A DNA stretch of 64,000 bases from Candidatus Cloacimonadota bacterium (GCA_012728875.1 JAAYEF010000006.1:1-64000), one strand, 5' to 3'. Shown: positions 18,389-28,700, counted from the first letter of the stretch. A program made the numbers and translations. The notes: generated by a model from the sequence alone, not told the origin.

Positions 18389-19947
18389 TTGGCCATTGCA
18401 ATTTGCCGGGTTTCACGGATCACGGTAACCTTGATCTGTCCGGGATATTGCACTTCTTTTTCGATTTCGGCGGCAATCTCGGTTGCCAAAAGCGCGGTTT
18501 GAGCGTCTTCCACCATGGTGGGTTCCACAATGATGCGCAGTTCGCGTCCAGCCTGGATGGCATAGGATTTGTTCACTCCTTCCACGGAGTTTGCAATTTC
18601 TTCCAGCTTTGCCAGGCGCTGCATATAGGTTTCCAGCATTTCGCGACGGGCACCGGGACGGGCTCCGGAAATGGCATCTGAAGCCTGAACCAGGGCTGCG
18701 TACACGGAAATGGCTTCCACTTCCTCGTGGTGGGCTTCGATGGCGTTCACGATGATTTTGCTTTCGCCATTTTTGCGTGCCACATTTGCTCCAATGATGG
18801 CGTGGGTGCCGTCAAATTCCTGATCCATGGCTTTTCCAATGTCGTGCAGGAGGCCTGCGCGGCGTGCCACATCCTGGTCCAAGCCCAGTTCGGCTGCCAA
18901 AATTCCGCAGATCCAAGCTGCTTCAAGTGAATGCTTCAGCACGTTCTGGCCGTAGGAAGTGCGGTAGTGCAGACGTCCCAGGGTCTTGATCAGGTTTCCG
19001 GAAATGTTGTGGATATTGGTTTCCAAAACCGCTTTTTCACCCAGCTTCACCAGGTTGTTTTCCATTTCCTTGGTGGTTTTGTTGATCACGTCTTCAATTC
19101 TGCCGGGGTGGATGCGTCCGTCGGAAATCAATTTTTCCAGGGAAAGCCTGGCGATTTCGCGTCTCACGGGGTCGAAGCAGGAAAGCACCACCGCCTCGGG
19201 CGTGTCGTCGATGATGAGATCTACCCCCGTGGCTTTTTCAAAGGTGCGGATGTTGCGACCTTCGCGGCCGATGATGCGTCCTTTCATTTCGTCGGAGGGA
19301 AGGGTGACCACAGACACGGTGGTTTCGGAAACGTGGTCAACCGCAAGGCGCTGGATGGCTGTGGAAAGGATTTCCGCGGCTTTTTTGGAGGTGTCCAGCT
19401 TGATCTGCTCGATGGTGAGCTTGGCGTCGTTTGCGGCAACCTGTCTGGCTTGGCTGATCAGCTCTTCGCGCAAAACCTTCAGGGCTTCTTCACGGCTGAG
19501 TCCGGAAATCTCGGAAAGCTTGGCGTGTTGGCTTTCGATCAGCTTTTCCACCTGCTGGTTTTTCTTGCTGATCTCATCATCCTTGTGCTTCAGTTTCTTT
19601 TCCTGTTCCGAGATCTTGGCTTCCTTTTTGTCCATGGCTTCCAAGCGTTTGTCCAAACTTCCGATGCGCTCGTTGTATTTCTTTTCCTGGAAGCGCAGTT
19701 CTTTTTGACGTTCCTTGATCTCGTCTTCCATCTGTTTTTGCTGGTCGAACCAAGTGTCCTTGGCTTCCAAAACAGCGGCTTTTTTGGCGGTTTCTATTTC
19801 TTTTTTGGCTGCTTCACGGAGTTCCTGGGCCACGTCTTTGGCTTGGGAGATGAGCCTGAAGGCGGTGTTGCGCTTGATCAGGTAGATCACCAAGGCCAGC
19901 AAAAAGCCCAGGAGCAGTCCCGCTGCTGCCAATATCCATTTATTCAT
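18385..19947 (-). CDS. rny: Ribonuclease Y
   Basis: 520 residues. An N-terminal membrane anchor (residues ~4-24, LAAAGLLLGFLLALVIYLI) is followed by a long charged coiled coil to ~200, a KH domain (GRIIGREGRNIRTFE) and an HD domain with LLHDIGKAMD and later AHHEE. It is the membrane-bound endoribonuclease that starts decay of many messages in bacteria lacking RNase E. The ribosome site aaagga lies upstream of the ATG. The gene lies directly downstream of the 6S-like RNA, and its own promoter should fall in or near that RNA. Confidence 0.96.
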   Translation of the reverse strand: MNKWILAAAGLLLGFLLALVIYLIKRNTAFRLISQAKDVAQELREAAKKEIETAKKAAVLEAKDTWFDQQKQMEDEIKERQKELRFQEKKYNERIGSLDKRLEAMDKKEAKISEQEKKLKHKDDEISKKNQQVEKLIESQHAKLSEISGLSREEALKVLREELISQARQVAANDAKLTIEQIKLDTSKKAAEILSTAIQRLAVDHVSETTVSVVTLPSDEMKGRIIGREGRNIRTFEKATGVDLIIDDTPEAVVLSCFDPVRREIARLSLEKLISDGRIHPGRIEDVINKTTKEMENNLVKLGEKAVLETNIHNISGNLIKTLGRLHYRTSYGQNVLKHSLEAAWICGILAAELGLDQDVARRAGLLHDIGKAMDQEFDGTHAIIGANVARKNGESKIIVNAIEAHHEEVEAISVYAALVQASDAISGARPGARREMLETYMQRLAKLEEIANSVEGVNKSYAIQAGRELRIIVEPTMVEDAQTALLATEIAAEIEKEVQYPGQIKVTVIRETRQIAMAK

Positions 19948-20000
19948 TCTTATATCCTTTAAGATCTATTCAGGCGGGCTTGTGAAACCCGGCCGTTGGA

Positions 20001-20176
20001 AAAAAAGGCCTGCGTGAACCGTGTATGCTTGTCCGCGAAAAGCCAAGCATAAGGTGGGCACCTACCTTGTGGGCTTTGTGTATCCGGAACTGGCCGGCTT
20101 GCACGCCACCCATGGCTCGGTTCCCCGATTTTCAGTAGCTTTTGTGCAATCCATATCACGAATTCCGCAGGCAAAA
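20001..20176 (-). ncRNA. ssrS: 6S-like RNA between zapA and rny
   Basis: About 165-175 bases on the minus strand. The ends pair: 20172-20166 (gcctgcg) with 20014-20008 (cgcaggc), followed at once by a run of seven Ts. The helix continues inward with single-base bulges: 20165-20161/20020-20016, 20159-20157/20023-20021, 20155-20152/20027-20024; then an internal loop, then 20143-20138/20043-20038. Two wobble pairs are G-U on this strand only. A long bulged rod with a central loop, a U-tract end and a place just after zapA match 6S RNA, which binds and inhibits housekeeping RNA polymerase. An Rfam model search would decide. Confidence 0.6.
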
Positions 20177-20177
20177 T

Positions 20178-20447
20178 TCATAAGTCCTCCACAATGTTTC
20201 CAACCAACTGGTTCAGCCGCTCCAGCTCTTTTTCCGAGAGGGCGCTGTTGCTTTGCAGGGACTTTATTTCGCTGTGTTTTTTCAGTAAAAGTAGCAATAA
20301 AAGTTTGGAAAAATCGAGATTTTCGTACAGATCGCTCAGCTGCCGCAGCTCTTCATCAATCTTTTTTGCAACGCTTTGAAGCTCTTCGGGTTGATCTGTG
20401 CGCAAGTGGAATTTGCGTCCAAAGATCTCGACATCCACAGATTTCAT
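20178..20447 (-). CDS. zapA: Cell division protein ZapA
   Basis: 89 residues. The N-terminus (KSVDVEIFGRKFHLRTD, then VAKKIDEELRQL) is the ZapA fold, followed by a short coiled coil. ZapA binds FtsZ filaments and bundles them at mid-cell. The start codon shares one base with the stop of the upstream coiled-coil gene. The 6S-like RNA begins just past its stop, an arrangement known from many bacteria. Confidence 0.88.
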   Translation of the reverse strand: MKSVDVEIFGRKFHLRTDQPEELQSVAKKIDEELRQLSDLYENLDFSKLLLLLLLKKHSEIKSLQSNSALSEKELERLNQLVGNIVEDL

Positions 20448-20773
20448 TATATTTCCATTTGGTCAAGCTCGGGAAGCAGGCTGTCAATCTGTTCAATGGC
20501 TTCACTGGCGATGTTTTCAAAGCCGGAAACCGTATCCTGCAGTTCCTGATATTTCTTGTTCAGGTCTGCAAGCTCCTGCTCCAATTCCTTGACTTTTTCG
20601 GCGCTTCCGCTGCTGGAACGCCGGATATTTTCCACCTGGGTCATCAACTGGCTGTTTTCTTCCGTCAGGGTTTCGTTTTGTTTCTCAAGTTTTGCCAGTT
20701 TTTTCTTGTCTTCCGTGTATTGGGAAATCAGTTTATGTATCTTATCTTGCAAGCTTGTGGCTTGTGTTTCCAT
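20447..20773 (-). CDS. Small coiled-coil protein upstream of zapA
   Basis: 108 residues. From ~5 to 85 it is almost entirely charged heptads (KKKLAKLEKQNETLTEEN, KVKELEQELADLNKKY), so a parallel or antiparallel coiled coil is likely. It lacks a signal peptide or membrane segment. The overlap with zapA (TAATG) and the place after pheT suggest a divisome helper similar in role to ZapB, but the sequence is too biased to prove homology. Confidence 0.7.
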   Translation of the reverse strand: METQATSLQDKIHKLISQYTEDKKKLAKLEKQNETLTEENSQLMTQVENIRRSSSGSAEKVKELEQELADLNKKYQELQDTVSGFENIASEAIEQIDSLLPELDQMEI

Positions 20774-20777
20774 TGTG

Positions 20778-23204
20778 TTACCTCATTTTGATCTGCCAGG
20801 TGCGGGATAGCATTTCCCTCACCGATGCAAGAAGTTCATCAACGCGCTCATCTGTCAATGTTTTTTCGCGATCCAAGAGTTTCAGGCGCAGAGAAACGCT
20901 CCTGAAACCTTGAGGGATGCTTTCTCCCAGATACTGATCAAAGATCTGAACTTCTGAAATTAGCTCCGGCGCCACAGCTTGGATGGCTTCCCGGATCTGG
21001 GAATAGGGAACCGAAGTTTGGATCACAAATGAAAGATCGCGCGTGACAGCCGGATAGCGGGGCAGGTCGCGAAAAACGGTTTCCCGGTCGCGTGTGAGCT
21101 CTGCAATGAGATCGATATCCAGCTCCAGAACCCAGATTTCCTGCTTCAGGATGCCCAGGTCGATGTCGAAGTTTTCCGCCGTTTGGGTTTTCAGGCGTCC
21201 AAAGGAAGCGCAAATTCTGCCGTTGTTCAGCCAGGCAAGGTTGTCTCCCGGAGCCAGCCAGGGTTGGGAATGCTCCTTTGTTTCGGTGATGGGGAGTCCC
21301 ATGCTTTGAAGCAGACCTTCCACCAGGCCTTTCACATACCACAGGCCCACAGCTTCGCTCTTTTGAAGCCAATGCTCAGCCTGCGCTTTTCCCGTCATGA
21401 CGGCGGTCAAAACCAGTTTTTCTTCGATCTTGCCCTTTACATTACAATAGATCTTGCCGATTTCCATCAGTTTCAGGTCGCGTTCGCCGTGGTGAAGGTT
21501 GTGGCGAAGATTTTCCAAAAGCTGCGGCAAAAGCGAGATCCTCATCACGGATTGGTTGCTGCTTTGCGGGTTCACCAGCTTCAAAAGCCTGTCTTGAACG
21601 TCGGCGGTGGAAAGCCCCAGGGCTTCATATTGGGCGGGATCGCTGAAACTGAAGTTCAAAGCCTCATGGAAAGCGGCTTGCACAAACCAATCCTCAATTT
21701 TCCTGCGGTTTTTGAAGGCATGACGGTCCATGATTCCGGAAATGGAAGTGCGGCTGGGAATGCGATCATAGCCTGCCAGGCGCGCCAGTTCTTCCAAAAG
21801 GTCGGCTTCGCGGGTGAGATCAACCCTGCGGTGGGGGATTTGGAAAACCATTCCATCGGGGTTTTCCTGCACCAGTTTGCAGTCCAGAGCTTCCAGATAG
21901 CGGGTGATTTCTTGCGGGGAAAGCCGATATCCGATCAATTCTTCAAACCTCTGGGGACGAAGCGTGAGCCTGAGAGGTTCAGGAACCTGCTCAAAGGCGT
22001 CATACAAGTCTCCGCAAAGCTTGCCGCCCGCGGTTTCCAAAATCAGTTCCACGGCTCTGTGGCTGACTGTTTCCGCAGCAAAGGGACTCAACTGCCGTTC
22101 AAAGCGGTAGGAAGAATCGGTGGAAACCTTGTGTTTGGTGGAGCTTGCGCGAACCGTGGTGGATTGGAAACAGGCGGATTCCAGCACAATCCTGTGCGTG
22201 TTTTCATCGATGGAACTTGCCATGCCACCGATCACGCCAGCCAAAGCGGAAGCTTCTTGTCCGTCGGCTATAACCAGATCGGCTTCATCCAGCTCCAGGC
22301 TTTTACCGTCCAGTGCCTCAAACTTTTCTCCTGCCCGGGCTTTGCGAACAACGATGGCGGGCTGCACATCCTGGAGTGAAAGCGGGCGAAGCTTCTCATA
22401 GTTGAAGGCGTGCAGGGGCTGTCCCAATTCAAACATCACAAAGTTTGTCACGTCCACGATGTTGTTGATGGGGCGCAGTCCACTTTTGATCAGCGCGGTT
22501 TTCAGCCATTGCGGCGATTCTTTCACTGTGACCCCTTCCATCAGCCGGGCTGTGTAGCGCAGACATTTTTCGGGATCTTCCACCACGAGTTTCAAGCCCA
22601 TGTCACATTGCTTTTCGCCTTCCAGTTTTTGGATGACGGGCTCCTTCAAGGGCAGGTTCAATGAGGCGGAAAGATCTCTGGCAATGCCCACGTAGCCCAA
22701 AAGGTCGGGCCTGTTGGGTGTGATTTCCAGTTCCAGGATGGCGTCCGGAAGCTCATAAAGCTCGTTCACACTGATTCCCACAGGGGTGTCTGCAGCAAAT
22801 TCCACGATTCCGGCGTGGTTGTCCGAAATGCCCATTTCCCTTTCGGAAGCAAGCATTCCAAAGGATTCCACTCCGCGCAGTTTGGTGGGTTTGATGGTGA
22901 AATCACCCAGTTTCGTGCCCGGCAATGCCAGGGCGGAAACCAAGCCTTCCCGGCAATTCGGCGCTCCGCAAACCACTTGGATGGGTTCGGGGCCGCCGTG
23001 GTCAACCATACATTTTGTGAGATGGTTGGAATCCGGAACAGGCTCTGTGCTGATGATCCTTGCGCTTATCACCGTGGGCGGAAGCTCGGGAATTTCCTTG
23101 ATGGCTTCCACTTCAATTCCGCTGAATGTGAGAGTGTGAACCAGTTGTTCGAGCTCAGCGGGAAGATCGATGTAGTGGCCAAGTATGCGGCTGGAAATGA
23201 TCAT
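20778..23204 (-). CDS. pheT: Phenylalanyl-tRNA synthetase beta subunit
   Basis: 808 residues, usual for bacterial PheT. The N-terminal EMAP-type tRNA-binding domain (HLTKCMVDHGG, VVCGAPNC), B3/B4 editing-type domain, B5 domain and C-terminal anticodon-binding domain (RYPAVTRDLSFVI, SVSLRLKLLDREKTLTDE) are all recognisable. It pairs with PheS as an alpha2-beta2 enzyme; the beta subunit edits mischarged tyrosine. The ATG overlaps the pheS stop by 4 bases. Confidence 0.96.
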   Translation of the reverse strand: MIISSRILGHYIDLPAELEQLVHTLTFSGIEVEAIKEIPELPPTVISARIISTEPVPDSNHLTKCMVDHGGPEPIQVVCGAPNCREGLVSALALPGTKLGDFTIKPTKLRGVESFGMLASEREMGISDNHAGIVEFAADTPVGISVNELYELPDAILELEITPNRPDLLGYVGIARDLSASLNLPLKEPVIQKLEGEKQCDMGLKLVVEDPEKCLRYTARLMEGVTVKESPQWLKTALIKSGLRPINNIVDVTNFVMFELGQPLHAFNYEKLRPLSLQDVQPAIVVRKARAGEKFEALDGKSLELDEADLVIADGQEASALAGVIGGMASSIDENTHRIVLESACFQSTTVRASSTKHKVSTDSSYRFERQLSPFAAETVSHRAVELILETAGGKLCGDLYDAFEQVPEPLRLTLRPQRFEELIGYRLSPQEITRYLEALDCKLVQENPDGMVFQIPHRRVDLTREADLLEELARLAGYDRIPSRTSISGIMDRHAFKNRRKIEDWFVQAAFHEALNFSFSDPAQYEALGLSTADVQDRLLKLVNPQSSNQSVMRISLLPQLLENLRHNLHHGERDLKLMEIGKIYCNVKGKIEEKLVLTAVMTGKAQAEHWLQKSEAVGLWYVKGLVEGLLQSMGLPITETKEHSQPWLAPGDNLAWLNNGRICASFGRLKTQTAENFDIDLGILKQEIWVLELDIDLIAELTRDRETVFRDLPRYPAVTRDLSFVIQTSVPYSQIREAIQAVAPELISEVQIFDQYLGESIPQGFRSVSLRLKLLDREKTLTDERVDELLASVREMLSRTWQIKMR

Positions 23205-24235
23205 AATGACTCCCCGCTGAATTGGCGCAACGCGCGCACATCGTTTTCAAACAGGATGCGCATGTCCGGAATGTTATATTTCAGCATGGCGATGCGCTCG
23301 ATGCCCATGCCCAGGGCAAAACCGCTCCAAATCTCAGGGTCTATCCCCAAGGTTTTCAGCACGGCGGGGTCAACCATTCCGGCGCCGCCAAGTTCCAGCC
23401 AGCCGGAGTTTTTGCAGATCCGGCAGCCATGTCCCCCGCAGGAGACGCAGCTGATGTCCATTTCTGCGCTGGGCTCTGTGAAAGGGAAAAAGTGGGGGCG
23501 GATCCGCGACTTCATCCCGGCTCCAAACATCAGCCGGGCAAAGTTTTGCAAGGTGTCTTTCAGGTCTGCCATGCTGAGGTGTTTGTCCACCGCCAGCGCT
23601 TCCACCTGGTGGAAAACCGGGGAATGTGAAGGGTCCGGTTTATCGTTGCGATAGCACCTTCCGGGGGAAATGATGCGAATCGGCGGCGCGAAACTCTCCA
23701 TGGTTCTCACCTGCACGGTGGAGGTTTGGGTTCTGAGCAGCAGCCCGTTTTCCAGGTAAAAGGTGTCTGCCAAATTCCGGGAAGGGTGATCCTGCGGGGT
23801 GTTCAGGGCGTCGAAGTTATGAAATTCATCCTCGATGTCCGGTCCTTCCGCAATCTCAAACCCCATCGCCATGAAAATATCTTCAATTTCACGGCGCACC
23901 ACGGTGAGCGGATGCAAGGAACCTCTGCCGGGCATGATACCAGGCAGGCTCAGGTCCTGTGCTTTGCTGGCGTCCTGCTGCAGACGCTGCTGTTCCTTCA
24001 GTTCCTTTTCGCGCTGGGCGAGCAGTTTTTCCAGCTCTGAACGCAGGTCGTTGATCAGTTGTCCGAACGCAGGTTTTTCAGCGTCGGGAAGGTCCTTCAG
24101 CTTTGAATAGAGGCTGTTCACCAGGCTTTTTTTGCCCAGAAACTGCGCCCTGGCGTTCAGAATATCGTTGTTTGTTTGGCAGGCGGCGATGGCCGTTTGG
24201 GCTTGCCGGGCCGCTTCCCTCAGTTGGTCTTGCAC
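23201..24235 (-). CDS. pheS: Phenylalanyl-tRNA synthetase alpha subunit
   Basis: 344 residues, GTG start at 24235 with aagga upstream. Class II motifs are clear: FHNFDALNTPQDHPSR (motif 1 area), GRCYRNDKPDPSHSPVFHQVE (motif 2, shown in part) and GFALGMGIERIAML (motif 3). The N-terminal ~85 residues form the tRNA-binding coiled coil. An extra CVSCGGHGCRICKNSGW stretch with four cysteines sits where many bacterial PheS have it. It activates phenylalanine and charges tRNA-Phe. Confidence 0.96.
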   Translation of the reverse strand: MQDQLREAARQAQTAIAACQTNNDILNARAQFLGKKSLVNSLYSKLKDLPDAEKPAFGQLINDLRSELEKLLAQREKELKEQQRLQQDASKAQDLSLPGIMPGRGSLHPLTVVRREIEDIFMAMGFEIAEGPDIEDEFHNFDALNTPQDHPSRNLADTFYLENGLLLRTQTSTVQVRTMESFAPPIRIISPGRCYRNDKPDPSHSPVFHQVEALAVDKHLSMADLKDTLQNFARLMFGAGMKSRIRPHFFPFTEPSAEMDISCVSCGGHGCRICKNSGWLELGGAGMVDPAVLKTLGIDPEIWSGFALGMGIERIAMLKYNIPDMRILFENDVRALRQFSGESL

Positions 24236-24297
24236 ACTTTTTCCTTGGTTGCGAATGTGGGTTGCCCGCTTCAGTTCGATGCGGGCGGGGTTTGGCT

Positions 24298-24645
24298 TCA
24301 GCCTTTGGCGATCTCCACCAGCTTGGCAAATGCTTCGCTGTCGTGCCAGGCAAGGTGTGCCAAGGCTTTGCGGTTGATTTCAATATTGGCCTTATGCAGT
24401 CCGTTGATGAAGCGGCTGTAGCTCATGTCGTTGTTTCTGCAGGCGGCGTTGATGCGGGTGATCCAGAGGCTGCGGAAGTTTCTCTTCTTCTGTTTGCGAT
24501 GTGCAAAGGCAAACGCCATTCCTCTTTCATAAGTTTGGCGAGCCATGCGGTAGTTGGTTCCGCGGCGGCCGAAATAGCCGCGGGCTGCCAGCATATATTT
24601 TTTTCTTCTGCGGTGTGCTGCGGGGTTATTAGTTGATCTTGGCAT
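24298..24645 (-). CDS. rplT: Ribosomal protein L20
   Basis: 115 residues. The conserved N-terminal basic stretch (HRRRKKYMLAARGYFGRRG) and the core segment FRSLWITRINAACR identify L20, needed for early 50S assembly. It is third in infC-rpmI-rplT, the standard order. A 6-bp hairpin (24264-24286) lies beyond its stop but has no U-tract, so read-through into pheST is plausible. Confidence 0.97.
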   Translation of the reverse strand: MPRSTNNPAAHRRRKKYMLAARGYFGRRGTNYRMARQTYERGMAFAFAHRKQKKRNFRSLWITRINAACRNNDMSYSRFINGLHKANIEINRKALAHLAWHDSEAFAKLVEIAKG

Positions 24646-24657
24646 TTTTCTCTCCCG

Positions 24658-24852
24658 TTATTTCCCTAACATGCGGTTGATTCTTTTTTCGTCGCAAGCG
24701 CGAACGATGGTACTGGTGCGCAGGTTGCGTTTCAGCTTGGGTGTTTTTTTGGTTTTGATGTGTGCGGATTTTGCATGGTGGCGCACAATCTTACCGGAGC
24801 CGGTTATTTTAAACCGTTTCGATGCAGAACGGCTTGTTTTGATCTTAGGCAT
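24658..24852 (-). CDS. rpmI: Ribosomal protein L35
   Basis: 64 residues, all typical of L35: [20 protein letters not shown] at the start and [11 protein letters not shown] in the middle, strongly basic. It lies 12 bases upstream of rplT and ~50 downstream of infC. Confidence 0.97.
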   Translation of the reverse strand: MPKIKTSRSASKRFKITGSGKIVRHHAKSAHIKTKKTPKLKRNLRTSTIVRACDEKRINRMLGK

Positions 24853-24900
24853 GATTATTCTCCTTGGATGTTAAAAAAGTATGGATCGCGCTGCTCGGCT

Positions 24901-25524
24901 TTAGGATTCTTCAGGCTCGGGCTGGGGCGCGGCTTCAGGCTGATCGCTTTCGTTCAGCTTTCCCAAAATCCTGTCGATGTCTTTTTTCGGGCTCATGATC
25001 ATGGAAAGCAGGTTTCTTTCCGACACGGGCTCGCTGTCGACATCGGCAATGTGTGAAAGATCGGTTTTAAGCTTTTCCAGCACGTTGAAGCCAAGGTCTT
25101 TATGAGCCAATTGGCGGCCACGGAAACGAACCGTGAATTTCACCTTGTTGTGCTGACGGAAAAACTTAATCGCGTTGTTTTTCTTAAAATTATAATCGTG
25201 TTCTTCGGTATTCGGACCGAACTTGATCTCCTTGACTTCGACCTCGTGCTGTCTCTTGCGGGCTTCACGGGCTTTTTTCTCTTTTTGGAAATAGTATTTT
25301 CCAAAGTCCATGATGCGGCAAACCGGGGGATCGGCGCTGGCAGAGATTTCCACCAAGTCCAATTCCATGCTCTCGGCTTTGCTGAGCGCCTCTCGCAGTG
25401 GCAAAATGCCGATCTGCTTTCCTTCGTGGTCGATCACGCGCACTTTGCTCGCGGTGATCTGTTCATTGATCCTTTCCTTCGGCACCACCTCTTTCAGGCG
25501 GGCTTTTCCACGCTTAATCCGGAT
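24901..25524 (-). CDS. infC: Translation initiation factor IF-3
   Basis: About 207 residues. The reading frame has no ATG/GTG/TTG at the point where the family begins. A strong AGGAGG (25538-25533) is followed after 5 bases by ATA (25527) and after 8 bases by ATC (25524), giving the expected RIKRGKAR...INEQI start. IF-3 genes often use AUU, AUC or AUA so that the factor represses itself by rejecting non-standard start codons. An ATG at 25584 would add 20 atypical residues over a hairpin. The N-domain (RVIDHEGKQIGIL) and C-domain (IKFGPNTEEHDYNFK) are normal; the C-terminus has an extra acidic tail of ~35 residues (PEPEES). Confidence 0.92.
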   Translation of the reverse strand: MRIKRGKARLKEVVPKERINEQITASKVRVIDHEGKQIGILPLREALSKAESMELDLVEISASADPPVCRIMDFGKYYFQKEKKAREARKRQHEVEVKEIKFGPNTEEHDYNFKKNNAIKFFRQHNKVKFTVRFRGRQLAHKDLGFNVLEKLKTDLSHIADVDSEPVSERNLLSMIMSPKKDIDRILGKLNESDQPEAAPQPEPEES

Positions 25525-25551
25525 TATAGGAACCTCCTTTTTACCACAAAC

Positions 25552-25576
25552 AAAAAAAGGCGGAAAAAATTCCGCC
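25552..25576 (-). terminator. Hairpin with T-run in the infC leader
   Basis: On the minus strand ggcggaa-tttt-ttccgcc (25576-25559) is followed by seven Ts, then the infC ribosome site 13 bases on. It begins within ~10 bases of the predicted transcript start. It may act as an attenuator for infC-rpmI-rplT or as a 5' stabilising hairpin. Confidence 0.6.
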
Positions 25577-25590
25577 TGCTTCATGGTAAT

Positions 25591-25618
25591 ATCCTAACCA
25601 TATTTGTTTTATTTTCAA
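25591..25618 (-). promoter_or_regulatory. Promoter of infC-rpmI-rplT
   Basis: Minus strand: TTGAAA (25618-25613), 16-base spacer, TAGGAT (25596-25591). Predicted start near 25584, just before the leader hairpin. The preceding 165 bases back to the endonuclease gene hold only a 7-bp hairpin (25620-25646) and no gene. Confidence 0.5.
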
Positions 25619-25782
25619 GGCCTTACGTGCACGCAAGCAGTAAGGCAGAAGCAAGCAGCTCCATTTTCAAACCATTTTTTGAGCCGCCGCCTTTTTGTCA
25701 ATTCTTTGTTTTATCGATTCATGAATTCACCAGATTCAATTGTGTGGCATCCGCATGAAAATTCTTTTCCCGGATCACGATC

Positions 25783-28700
25783 TCACAAAACAGCGGCAAC
25801 CCAGAAGAAATATCTGTTTTCATCCACAATATCCAGCGGAATGAGCCAGATGTTTGCATCCGGTCCCGAACCAAATGATCCGCTGTCGCCAATCTCGCTG
25901 AATGTGCCGTAAGGCTCGGATGAACCGTAAATTATGTATTCCTGAGCCCCGCCAATCGGGATGATTTCCAAGCGGATGTTTCCATTTTCCAGGGAAACTG
26001 CAGCAACAGCTTCCACCAGGGCGTGAATAAGCAGGGAATTGCTTGTGACGGATTGGCTTGCATCGAGTTCAACAGCCTGCACCGTGATGCTGAAGTTGCC
26101 AAAGTTCACATCAAAACCCGGGCCGCTGTAGGACAGCAAGATGTTCGCGGTGTTGGCATCCAGATAGCTGACAGCCTGAATGGTCAAGCCCGCCGGAGCG
26201 TTGTTCAACATGAAATTTTGGGGCAGAAGCGTGGAGTCGGCAAAGCTGACATCGTTGAGGATCAAGGTGAGGGATGCCCCATCCAGCTTGTCTTCACGCA
26301 GCATTTCAGAAGCTATGATGGTGGCAGTTCCTGATACGGGAACCTCCAGGATAACCTCCAGATAGGGTGACCACATGCCATAGTCGCTCTCAAAATAGGA
26401 ACGCAGACGATAGTAGTAGGTGCCTTCGCTGAGGCCGGAAATGGCTTTGCTGGTTTGCAAACCCACATCATGGTTCGTATAGCCACCAACGATGTTCGTA
26501 AAAAGACTGTCCGTTGCCACTTGCAGGTAATATTTTGTGGCAGTGATGGGCTGGCTCCAGTTGGCAGTGAAGCCGTTGTTGCTCACATTGCTATTGTAAA
26601 GCGGACAGGGCGCCCAGATGCGGGCTGCGTAGCCGGGAATGTCGATGAAGGGATTGCGGTTACCCTGGCTTTCGGCGATGCGGTTGTTACGACGCATTTC
26701 CCAAGCGTCGGGCGGATCTTCCACGTGCCATTGCAGAAGCGTCGCCAGTTTTCCATACAGGGGCAGGTTTTGGCTTTGGGCTGAGTTAACGTGGTCAACC
26801 AATTCCAGGTCGTAGGAGGTGTCCGTTCCTTCATAGCGCACAGCCATATACATCAACATTCTGGCAACATCGCCTTTGTCTTCATCCCGGGGTTCCCAGG
26901 TCGTGGAAGTTTGATAACAGCCCGTGGTGCCACTGTATCCTGATGGTGGAGAAGCGTCCACAACGGGGTTTCCGCCAGTGTTGAAATCTTTGTTACTTTT
27001 TGAGGAGTTTACGGTTGCGTCGCAGGGACGCAGGTGGTGGAGGTCGGTCCCGGCGGGGATTGTCTCACCAAAATTTCCGTGGCTTTTGCTCCAGGTGTGT
27101 TCTCGGTTCCAATTGGTGGCGGAGCCGCCAAAGCTTTCCTTGTTCACACTCCAGCCAGTGTAGATTTCAATCAGGTTGTTGGGATTATTTGGGTCTTCGT
27201 CGGTGTATTTCATGATGTTTGTGATGGCAGCATACGAATATTTGTTGGTGTGGGTGTCTTTCAAAAGCTCGTGCAGCACGCCCTTCAGGGTTTCTCCATA
27301 ACCGTAAATGTCGGCATAATAGCCGGTTCCGGAAGAAACAGTAGTGGAAACGGATTTGGGGTTGTTCGCAGCGGTGACGCTCAGATAGCGGGTGTCGAGT
27401 CCAGTGCCGTTATATTCATAAATCCTGAACCAGTAAAGTGTGTTCGGAGTGAGGTTTGTAACTGTGCAGCCATTGAAGGGACTGCCTTCGATGAACTGGG
27501 TGGCTCCGTTGAAAATCACCTGTTCACCGCTGCCGGTGTAGAAAGTGTTGGCGGCTGGGTCGCTGCCGTCTGCGGGATTGGTGAAACTGTTGCTGGTGTT
27601 GATTTTAACCATGCGGCGTGCACCATTTCCGGGTGTCCATTCCAGGGAAATGGAAGTGTAGGCAGGATAGCCGATGATGTCGTATGCCTGAACGCTGGGC
27701 GCCTCGATATTCTCGCTGGTGACCAAACCGCTGAGAGGCAGGCTCACACTGGCGGCTCCGGCACTGGAATGGGACAAGTTTCCGCTGTAGGTTCCGCTGG
27801 CGGAACCGCTGAGGCGAACCAAAACCTGCCCGGAAAAAGCGGGGGAGACGCTGGCTGAAACTGCACTGTAGCTCACGCCGCCGTTGGTGGAGATTTCAAA
27901 ACCCAGCGGGATGGAAATGCTGATATTCTGTGAAAGGTTCGCTGAGGAAAGGCTGTAAGTTTGTGCAGGCGAAGGGGTTCCGGTGGAGGTGGAAAAATGG
28001 GCAAAACTTCCGCTGGCATAAATGGCGGGGTCGCTGATGGAAGTGGTGGTCACATCGATGGTGTTTGAGTTTTCGCTGCTTCCATAGGGGTTTTCTGCAC
28101 GCACCAGATAGTGGTATTGCGTGCTTTCTTCCAAGCCTTCGACTTCGTGGCTGGTCACGTTGCCCACGTTCAGATTTTGATAGCCGGGAACGTAGCTGAT
28201 GGCTCTGCCACGATGGTTGTGGGAACCCAAAAACTCGGCTGTGTCCGTGGGATAAAAATCCCATTCGCTTAGCAATGTTGGAAAACCGGAGCTGGGGTTT
28301 TGGGTAACTCCCGAGGTCACGGATGCCTTGCGCACCAAGGTTTTATCCACCGTCACATTGGAACCCGACCCCCAGTAGTTTCCAGGATCTTCTCCGATTC
28401 TGCCAAAAATATCAACGTAGGAAGCGGTGGATATTTTGTAAAGCGCCAGGGCGTCGTTTCCGTTGAAACTCATCGCGGTGTTGGTGGTTGCCGTCACGCC
28501 CGCAGGAAGCGTCAGGTTTGCAGCGCTGTTCTTATATACGATGCAGGCGCCGCTGGCCAAGCTTCCGGAAAGCTGGACGTTGTTGTTGGGTGTGCTGGCT
28601 CCATTTGAGAAAAGCTGGAGGCGATAGTTTGAAAGGTCGATGGTGGCGGTGGTTCCGTTGTATATTTCCAGATATTTATTGTTGCTGCTGCCTTCCACAT

